Source: Nitrosopumilaceae archaeon (GTDB taxonomy: Archaea > Thermoproteota > Nitrososphaeria > Nitrososphaerales > Nitrosopumilaceae). From it: a stretch of 6,113 nucleotides of DNA. The DNA is taken from assembly GCA_021296165.1 (NCBI GenBank), contig JAGWAW010000094.1, forward strand, positions 1 to 6,113, read 5' to 3'. The position numbers and the translations under genes are program-made. The notes beneath the pieces were generated by a model. That model saw only the letters and a program-made list of their open reading frames with translations. It searched no databases and had not been told where the DNA came from. Positions 1 through 3,784 of the stretch are shown here, piece by piece (position 1 is the stretch's first letter; each line of letters opens with the position of its first letter).

Positions 1-167
1 TGGAACCGCCGGCTCACCATCGGTGGGTAGCAAAACACGAGATAGCCAAGCCATACTCGGCCGAGGCATACATAGGTGGCCTTGTCCTCAACAGTCCATC
101 GCTTCTTTGTCATGGCGCGGCCCTCCCGGGTAGCCCCAAAAACTCTTTGTTGCCGATCGGTCTCCCT
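1..167 (-). pseudogene. Transposase remnant beyond the amber codon, running off the window edge
   Basis: After the TAG at 168-170 the same frame stays open to the left edge and begins RETDRQQRVFGATREGRAM. In IS630 proteins a V-F/L-G-A-I/T core strand followed by a short Gly-containing turn occurs just after the WxxRG segment, so RVFGATREGR fits as a direct continuation. This argues for a point nonsense mutation, not a natural end of the gene. Nearer the edge the in-frame reading (about residues 35-55 after the stop) loses family character. Another frame there reads VLLPTDGEPAV, loosely like the second catalytic block (DGAPWH-like), so a frameshift may also be present. That second lesion is only suggestive. 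The element's left end and its terminal repeat lie outside the window. Confidence 0.6.
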
Positions 168-779
168 CTAGCGGGGTCCCCCCCAGTATCCGCCCCTGGT
201 CCGCCACGCGTACCCGCCGCTGGACCACTTTTGGCACGCCGCCTCATCCCCGCACAGTATGACATAGCCCTGTTCCATCAGGTCCACCACCAGCCGGTTG
301 GTATAGTCCATGAACTCCCTCTGCTCTTCTGGAGTGGCCGACTTTTCCGGTATTGGCCTGGGTTTGCGGTACGAATAGCCCAGGGCATTGAGGATCCGCC
401 TCATCGTGCGTCCCTTGTATGTGACGCCAAACCTCCACCGTACGGACTGTACCAGCATGTCCAGGCTCCACGCCCCCGCCCGAAACCCGTGAAGGTTTGG
501 GGGGTCGCTCAGCCAGCGTCTTATGGCATGCGCCATGCGCTCGTCCAGCTGCCGTTTTTGTCCAGGGCGCTTCTTGTCAATCCGCCTTTTCAGGTCGGCA
601 TCCCTCATGCGCACGAGCCAGCCACGCACGGTGGAATGGGACGCCCGTATCCGCCTTGCTATCGCCCGTATGCCCATCGAGTCCCTTCGCAGAAGGCATG
701 CTTCCAGAATGAACTTGGATTTGCCGACCCGCTCAGCCTTGAACGCATTGTCGAGTTGTTCGGTGCTTACCTTAGACAT
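168..779 (-). CDS. IS630-family transposase, N-terminal part, ended by a premature amber codon
   Basis: This is the front part of a DDE transposase of the IS630/Tc1-mariner type, which cuts and inserts its own element, usually at TA. Of 203 residues, about 33-58 form a helix-turn-helix (GIRAIARRIRASHSTVRGWL) and about 104-137 a second, winged-helix-like segment (WSLDMLVQSVRWRFGV, then RRILNALGYSYRKP), the usual N-terminal pair for binding the element ends. The first catalytic Asp is probably D178 in ILCGDEAACQKW, followed by the family-typical GGYAWRTRGG. Full IS630 proteins are roughly 330-360 residues, so the TAG at 168-170 removes most of the catalytic core, including the second and third acidic residues. 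The ATG at 779 is preferred over the upstream in-frame ATG at 836 because MSKVSTEQLDNAFKAE reads like a transposase N-terminus. I see no clear TATA box at the spacing found elsewhere here. Confident of the family; the protein is probably inactive. Confidence 0.82.
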   Translation of the reverse strand: MSKVSTEQLDNAFKAERVGKSKFILEACLLRRDSMGIRAIARRIRASHSTVRGWLVRMRDADLKRRIDKKRPGQKRQLDERMAHAIRRWLSDPPNLHGFRAGAWSLDMLVQSVRWRFGVTYKGRTMRRILNALGYSYRKPRPIPEKSATPEEQREFMDYTNRLVVDLMEQGYVILCGDEAACQKWSSGGYAWRTRGGYWGGPR

Positions 780-975
780 GAACTTTCTACCCCTGGGTAT
801 CGCCTCTTGCCGTTCTCCATCGGTGGCGTCTACCATGTGTGGCGGGGGGAGAAGGGGAGGGATCTAAACCTTTCGATTCAAATCGTCGTTACTGGCGTGC
901 AGGGTGATCGCTCATCTCTGACCGGCACTACGCACATGGATGAAACAGGCGCAGATTTTACGACTGTATTGTATT

Positions 976-992
976 GCGTGGCGCTACCACGC
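976..992 (+). repeat. Perfect 6-bp inverted repeat directly upstream of a TATA box
   Basis: GCGTGG and CCACGC flank a 5-base spacer (CGCTA). The right arm ends three bases before the T-run of the TATA box at 996-1005, so it sits in or next to the position of the BRE and could be a regulator site for the 58-aa protein gene. Alternatives are part of the neighbouring IS end or chance. Confidence 0.35.
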
Positions 993-995
993 TAC

Positions 996-1005
996 TTTTA
1001 ATATT
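996..1005 (+). promoter_or_regulatory. TATA box for the zinc-ribbon gene
   Basis: TTTTAATATT is centred about 27 bases before the ATG at 1028. In archaea transcription starts about 25 bases after the centre of this box, so the mRNA should have almost no leader. Confidence 0.65.
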
Positions 1006-1027
1006 ATTCATACCGGTTAAGTTGCCC

Positions 1028-1204
1028 ATGGCCCCAAAAAGCAAATGCATCAACTGCGAAGCCAACGACTGGCTTCAGAGCGACCACGTCGGCTACATAC
1101 CCCCGGCGGCAAACCACGGCACAGCGCCGTCAGACGGACTGCACGTTGAGATGTGGATGTGCAAGAGCTGCTGGCTCCTGATACCTTTCGGCAGCAGCAA
1201 GTGA
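1028..1204 (+). CDS. Small zinc-ribbon-like protein, two CxxC knuckles
   Basis: The product is 58 residues with two Cys pairs, C7-x2-C10 (KCINCEAND) and C45-x2-C48 (MCKSCWLL), separated by 34 residues. That spacing fits a single Zn ribbon, with the two knuckles clamping one zinc ion between short beta hairpins. No signal peptide or membrane helix is visible, so it should be cytoplasmic. The ATG at 1028 is chosen over an upstream start at 974 because the TATA box at 996-1005 lies about 27 bases before it and would otherwise fall inside the coding region. A T-rich tract follows shortly after the stop. Small zinc ribbons of this kind in archaea bind nucleic acid or bridge proteins, but the sequence does not say which. 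I do not recognise the specific family. Confidence 0.65.
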   Translation: MAPKSKCINCEANDWLQSDHVGYIPPAANHGTAPSDGLHVEMWMCKSCWLLIPFGSSK

Positions 1205-1223
1205 CAGACGCCACGCTGCCATA

Positions 1224-1238
1224 TTTTTTGTTGTTTTT
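1224..1238 (+). terminator. Poly-T terminator after the zinc-ribbon gene
   Basis: Two T-runs (T6 then T5, split by GTTG) begin 20 bases after the stop codon. Archaeal RNA polymerase terminates at T-rich tracts without needing a hairpin, and none is obvious here. Confidence 0.5.
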
Positions 1239-1302
1239 GCGGCAGGTAGAACTCCAAATGACGGCAACAGTGCGGACGCTGTCGGCTGTACGAATGCCCT
1301 CC

Positions 1303-1310
1303 AAATATAG
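1303..1310 (+). promoter_or_regulatory. TATA box for hjc
   Basis: AAATATAG is centred about 30 bases before the ATG at 1337. That predicts a start site a few bases before the ATG and a leader of about 0-5 bases. Confidence 0.6.
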
Positions 1311-1336
1311 ATAGCACACCCGGACAAACGGCGCGT

Positions 1337-1837
1337 ATGGAAGCGTCCAACGACCAGAAGGCCAGAAGCGCCAGGTTGAGAAGGCGGCGCGGATACCGCT
1401 GGGAAGACATCTTGGTAAAGCGGCTCAACGGCGTCGGCGGCTGGAGGGCCTTCCGCCTAGGCTCGCCCAGTGTGGCGCTGCCCGATGTCTTGGCGGTCAA
1501 CACCGAGGACAGAGCCATACTGATCGTGGAGGCAAAATCTGGTGCAAAAACCAGCCTCTCTGTTCCCCCCAACCAGATCCAGCGGTGCCTAGACTGGTGC
1601 AATATGTTCGACATATACGACACGCGAACTGTCATACTCGCCTTCAAGTTCCTCGCAAAGAAGCGGCTGGATTCGGGCGCGTATGAGCGCAGAATCATGC
1701 GTGAGTATTACAAGGTGTGGGATCCGGCCGTCGAGCCGGTGGAATGCGTGTGCGCGTACGACGGGCAGACGTACGCCCTGATAGACAAGACGAGACAGCA
1801 GATGGAGATGGACGACTATTCCATGCCGTCAACCTAA
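1337..1837 (+). CDS. hjc: Archaeal Holliday junction resolvase Hjc
   Basis: Hjc is a dimeric, metal-dependent nuclease that cuts four-way DNA junctions symmetrically during homologous recombination and fork repair. The 166-residue product has the PD-(D/E)xK catalytic pattern in order: E23 in the first helix (GYRWEDILVKRL), the GSP turn at S43 (equivalent to the Hjc loop serine), D50 in ALPDVLAV, E65 and K67 in LIVEAKSG, and Q80 in PPNQIQRCLDW of the following helix. A basic N-terminal patch (RLRRRRG, 13-19) fits DNA contact. Typical Hjc proteins are about 120-145 residues. This one has about 15 extra residues before the core and a C-terminal extension of about 40 residues after FLAKKR, which resembles tails in thaumarchaeal copies as far as I recall. 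It has its own promoter, and no other repair gene is adjacent. Confidence 0.88.
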   Translation: MEASNDQKARSARLRRRRGYRWEDILVKRLNGVGGWRAFRLGSPSVALPDVLAVNTEDRAILIVEAKSGAKTSLSVPPNQIQRCLDWCNMFDIYDTRTVILAFKFLAKKRLDSGAYERRIMREYYKVWDPAVEPVECVCAYDGQTYALIDKTRQQMEMDDYSMPST

Positions 1838-1939
1838 CCAAACTCCCGGAGCGTCCTCCACCCCTGAAAATCCAGTCTTGGGACGGCTGATCGGGCACTA
1901 GGCCATACGGTTTAGGCACCAGTATACCCTGCTGCTTAC

Positions 1940-1948
1940 CTTTTTAAG
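1940..1948 (+). promoter_or_regulatory. TATA box for the VPSEEE-repeat gene
   Basis: CTTTTTAAG is centred about 26 bases before the ATG at 1970 and about 20 bases before the alternative ATG at 1964. The spacing therefore favours 1970 as a leaderless start. Confidence 0.6.
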
Positions 1949-1969
1949 CTGCGCGTGCTCACAATGGAC

Positions 1970-2548
1970 ATGGGCCTATTCGGAAAGCTTCGCCGGGACG
2001 CACTCAGCGCCAAGAAGGTGCCCTCCGAGGAGGAGGTGCCCTCCGAGGAGGAGGTGCCCTCCGAGGAGGAGGTGCCCGTGGAGGATGAGGGCGTGGCAGA
2101 GGAGCCCCAAGTCATAGCAGAGGAGTCCGAGGCAGCCACCAAGAGCCTCTTGGCCACCGTATCGGAGTCCGAGCCCACGCGCCGCCGAACCAGATTCGAA
2201 GAGTTCGTGGACGAGAGGCTGCTAGTGAGCACCGACGCACTGGGAAACAAGCAGATGAAGATCAAGGTCTTGGAGGTCTCCGACGAGCACCCGCCTGTCC
2301 AGTGGAGGTTTGGGGATCGGGTCAAGATAACGAAAATTCTGGTCACCATCAAGCACCTGGCAACCCAAGAGGTGGAGGAGGCAGAGTTTGACATAGAATC
2401 CATAGAGAGGGAGCTGGCAGAGAAGCGCCACTACACATCCACCAACCGCTGGGTACCCACCACCGATATCAAAAACGGCTATGTGTCCGGCACCCGTCAC
2501 ACCTCGCTGATCAGCGACGCAGTAGCCTTGGATTACATTATATTCTAG
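1970..2548 (+). CDS. Acidic-repeat protein of unknown function (VPSEEE tandem repeat)
   Basis: I do not recognise this 192-residue protein. It starts with a short amphipathic basic segment (MGLFGKLRRDALSAKK). Next come three exact VPSEEE repeats and a decayed fourth (VPVEDE), then an acidic, Glu-rich linker to about residue 60. From about 65 a globular part follows (RRRTRFEEFVDERLLVS, then KIKVLEVSDEHPPVQW and FGDRVKITKILVTIKHL), which looks like alternating strands and a helix. The C-terminus, TSLISDAVALDYIIF, is hydrophobic but too short and too mixed to be a membrane anchor. A basic tip, a disordered acidic linker and a small folded domain suggest a scaffold or partner-binding protein, but that is inference. 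Alternative starts at 1964 (ATG) and 1955 (GTG) add two or five residues; TATA spacing favours 1970. Confidence 0.72.
   Translation: MGLFGKLRRDALSAKKVPSEEEVPSEEEVPSEEEVPVEDEGVAEEPQVIAEESEAATKSLLATVSESEPTRRRTRFEEFVDERLLVSTDALGNKQMKIKVLEVSDEHPPVQWRFGDRVKITKILVTIKHLATQEVEEAEFDIESIERELAEKRHYTSTNRWVPTTDIKNGYVSGTRHTSLISDAVALDYIIF
2018..2089 (+). repeat. 18-bp in-frame tandem repeat, three perfect copies and one degenerate
   Basis: The unit GTGCCCTCCGAGGAGGAG occurs without mismatch at 2018-2035, 2036-2053 and 2054-2071. A diverged copy encoding VPVEDE follows at 2072-2089. Perfect identity even at third codon positions indicates recent expansion by slippage or unequal recombination, so copy number may vary between strains. 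Confidence 0.9.
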
Positions 2549-2612
2549 CCCCGGTCTGCCTGCTGGAAGCTGTATTTGGAGCGTGCCCCAAGCCTGCTGG
2601 CGCGCGATGCCC

Positions 2613-2626
2613 TAGGTTAAAACCTA
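2613..2626 (+). repeat. Inverted repeat overlapping the promoter of the 96-aa protein gene
   Basis: TAGGTT and AACCTA flank an AA spacer in a perfect 6-bp dyad. It covers the BRE position and runs into the TATA element at 2623-2630, so a protein bound here would block TBP/TFB. It may be an operator, but with arms this short it may be chance. Confidence 0.4.
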
Positions 2627-2630
2627 TATG
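2623..2630 (+). promoter_or_regulatory. TATA box for the 96-aa protein gene
   Basis: CCTATATG is centred about 27 bases before the ATG at 2654 and is preceded by an A-rich BRE-like stretch (TTAAAA). Confidence 0.6.
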
Positions 2631-2653
2631 GACATGAGCGGGCATATCCCTTC

Positions 2654-2944
2654 ATGATAGTCAACGAGGTGTCCGTTAACGGCTCCGTCTACAAATTCGC
2701 CCTTACAAACCAGCTGATTACCCAGGTGGAATCCCTCAAGGAGCTGTATGCGTCAGTGTACGAAGATCCCGAAGGGTTTGAGGAGATCAGCTCCCGTATA
2801 TCGGAGGTCGTATCAGAAATTGCCGATTCCATAGAGCCCCAGGCATCCAGCGACGACTTGGATGGTGTTGTCCAGATGATAATCAAGACTGCCGACAACC
2901 TCAAGGCAGGCGCAGAGAGGCAGACTTCACGAAGGAAGCGTTAA
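2654..2944 (+). CDS. Small acidic helical protein of unknown function
   Basis: The 96-residue product has a short beta-like start (MIVNEVSVNGSVYKFALT), in which the pattern V-x-V-N-G-x-x-Y-x-F suggests a hairpin. Two probable amphipathic helices follow: about 20-38 (LITQVESLKELYASVYEDP) and about 44-62 (ISSRISEVVSEIADSIE). After a loop a third helix (LDGVVQMIIKTADNLKAG) leads to a strongly basic tail, SRRKR, that could touch nucleic acid or an acidic partner. There are no Cys residues and no membrane segment. TATA spacing supports the ATG at 2654 and a leaderless message. I do not recognise the family. It appears to be its own transcription unit, since the genes on both sides have their own TATA boxes. 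Confidence 0.72.
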   Translation: MIVNEVSVNGSVYKFALTNQLITQVESLKELYASVYEDPEGFEEISSRISEVVSEIADSIEPQASSDDLDGVVQMIIKTADNLKAGAERQTSRRKR

Positions 2945-2949
2945 AATAA

Positions 2950-2968
2950 ACTATATAGAGTATATAGT
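2950..2968 (+). repeat. Perfect 8-bp AT-rich inverted repeat between two genes
   Basis: ACTATATA and TATATAGT flank the spacer GAG in an exact dyad beginning five bases after the stop of the 96-aa protein and about 15 bases before the TATA box of the next gene. A run of A/T this long is unusual in this G+C-rich sequence. It could be an operator for the Cys-rich gene, an alternative promoter or an easily melted site. Confidence 0.55.
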
Positions 2969-2983
2969 ATATGTCGGACCGGG

Positions 2984-2991
2984 TTATAATA
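2984..2991 (+). promoter_or_regulatory. TATA box for the 49-aa Cys-rich gene
   Basis: TTATAATA is centred about 24 bases before the ATG at 3012, matching the leaderless spacing of neighbouring genes. A second AT-rich motif (TATATTAAAA, about 3001-3010) is too near the ATG to serve this start, but could serve a downstream in-frame ATG at 3051 only with a long spacing. Confidence 0.6.
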
Positions 2992-3011
2992 CCTATGCTG
3001 TATATTAAAAC

Positions 3012-3161
3012 ATGACACTTGCTGTAACGGGTGATAAGACAGACAACGCCATGCACAGCTGTCAATGCGGGATATGCGGCCACCGCGATATGGACGACTG
3101 CATAAAGAAGGAGTGTGTATGCTGTCTGAATTTTCACATCAGGTCCGGCCCGAAGACGTAA
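3012..3161 (+). CDS. 49-aa Cys-rich, probable zinc-binding mini-protein
   Basis: The frame ATG-ACA-CTT...ACG-TAA encodes 49 residues. Seven Cys and two plausible His ligands are packed into residues 17-42: C17, C19, C22, H24, C30, C35, C37, C38 and H42, in the blocks CQCGICGHRD and CIKKECVCCLNFH. That density suits one tightly bound zinc or a small two-metal cluster. The first 14 residues are polar and probably disordered, with an alternative start at M14 (base 3051). TATA spacing supports M1. It could be a zinc-ribbon regulator, an adaptor or a metal-storage peptide, and the sequence does not decide. I recall similar short CGH...CxCC proteins in other Thaumarchaeota, but cannot verify that here. 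The gene is short enough to be missed by automatic gene calling. Confidence 0.68.
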   Translation: MTLAVTGDKTDNAMHSCQCGICGHRDMDDCIKKECVCCLNFHIRSGPKT

Positions 3162-3207
3162 AGTCACTGTGTGCCAGCGTGGCAGTTGCATTTCCTAGAG
3201 ACATGCA

Positions 3208-3259
3208 GGTGGCATCCCACCAGCCTATGATCCTTACAGCCGCACAGAATGCATTTTTT
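3208..3259 (+). terminator. Probable terminator after the Cys-rich gene
   Basis: A GC-rich hairpin (GGTGG, loop CATC, CCACC at 3208-3221) is followed some 30 bases later by a T6 run (3254-3259). The run lies between the stop of the Cys-rich gene and the end of the converging minus-strand gene. Archaeal termination relies mainly on the T-run; the hairpin may be incidental. Confidence 0.35.
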
Positions 3260-3265
3260 ACCCAT

Positions 3266-3640
3266 CTACAGATCCCCAAACACATCCCGCATCTTTTCAC
3301 TTAATCCTTTGTCCTGCAAAGCCTCCAAAATCTTGAACCGCAGGTGCCTGAGCCTTCCGGGGTCGTCCCCATACAACGGCTCCATGATGTCCATCTCCCG
3401 CTCAAAGTAATAGTTGTCTAAAAACCTCCTGGACCTGGAGACCAGTCCCGGTATGTCCGCATCAGGATAATCCTGGGGCTTTATCTTGTTTACGACGACC
3501 TGGAGTATGCCCCGTATGCGGAGCAGGTCCTGCCGCATCGTGGCGAGATCACCGGGCTTGTCCTTCAGATCCCCGATGTTCTGGCACGACTCCAGGGCCT
3601 GTTCCAGCATGCCTTTGAGGTACTCGGTGCGGGTTACCAT
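3266..3640 (-). CDS. 124-aa helical protein of unknown function
   Basis: I do not recognise this protein. It is almost entirely helical: residues 5-20 (TEYLKGMLEQALESCQ), 33-52 (LATMRQDLLRIRGILQVVVN), 63-85 (a basic to acidic helix, SRSRRFLDNYYFEREMDIM) and 90-124. The last part carries YGDDPGRLRHL and then ILEALQDKGLSEKMRDVF. It has one Cys and no signal or membrane segment. The frame stays open upstream to an ATG at 3847, but that would overlap the divergent gene. The ATG at 3640 is chosen because a minus-strand TATA element (3661-3669) sits about 25 bases before it. The GD-x-GRL string followed by a Gly and a Ser about 10-15 residues on resembles the duplicated module of the divergent neighbour, so the two may be related or interact; this is speculative. 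Confidence 0.68.
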   Translation of the reverse strand: MVTRTEYLKGMLEQALESCQNIGDLKDKPGDLATMRQDLLRIRGILQVVVNKIKPQDYPDADIPGLVSRSRRFLDNYYFEREMDIMEPLYGDDPGRLRHLRFKILEALQDKGLSEKMRDVFGDL

Positions 3641-3660
3641 GAAGCATGTGGGATACACGT

Positions 3661-3669
3661 ATACTAAAA
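3661..3669 (-). promoter_or_regulatory. TATA box for the 124-aa protein gene
   Basis: On the minus strand this reads TTTTAGTAT, with more T upstream, and is centred about 25 bases before the ATG at 3640. Confidence 0.55.
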
Positions 3670-3754
3670 AAATATGCTCGGCAGTCCGGCCCGCACATGG
3701 ACGCCGGTACATGTAGGACTTCGGGCGGCCGGCCTGGCCACGGTATCCCATGTG

Positions 3755-3764
3755 CTTTAATATG
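3755..3764 (+). promoter_or_regulatory. TATA box for the coiled-coil gene
   Basis: CTTTAATATG is centred about 25 bases before the ATG at 3785. This favours that ATG over the GTG one codon upstream. Confidence 0.65.
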
Positions 3765-3784
3765 AGCCCGTCGGGGGCAGTGTG

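Larger units (their letters stand above)
780..1027. other. Intergenic region between transposase and zinc-ribbon gene, expected to hold one IS end
   Basis: This stretch of about 250 bases separates two divergent genes and has no convincing coding frame. It should contain the transposon's right end and a flanking TA, but the partner end is outside the window, so I cannot mark the terminal inverted repeat. Visible structure is limited to a short palindrome near 869-880 (CGATT, CA, AATCG), a hairpin at 976-992 and the TATA box of the next gene at 996-1005. Confidence 0.4.
3641..3784. promoter_or_regulatory. Divergent promoter region with repeated CATG-centred motifs
   Basis: Both flanking genes are read outward from this 144-base region. 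Related motifs are AGCATGTGGGATAC at 3643-3656, GCACATGG at 3693-3700, the palindrome TACATGTA at 3708-3715, and GTATCCCATGTGCT at 3743-3756. The reverse complement of the last, AGCACATGGGATAC, matches the first at 12 of 14 positions, and its 8-base core is the exact inverted partner of the second. The first copy lies between the minus-strand TATA box and start; the last abuts the plus-strand TATA box. This looks like a shared operator set for co-regulation, though binding is unproven. Confidence 0.5.

Noticed and set aside
147..1001. Long plus-strand open frame of 284 codons
   Set aside because: It is the complement of the transposase gene, is full of Pro, Arg and His as antisense frames of GC-rich genes are, and has no protein-like domain or promoter.
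1093..1698. Minus-strand open frame of 201 codons opposite hjc
   Set aside because: It runs antisense to hjc and the zinc-ribbon gene, shows no domain pattern, and the plus-strand genes have clear catalytic or zinc-binding motifs and promoters.
3065..3304. Plus-strand open frame of 79 codons overlapping the Cys-rich gene
   Set aside because: Its first part is a shifted reading of the Cys-rich gene and its end overlaps the minus-strand 124-aa gene; no TATA box at the right distance and no recognisable fold.
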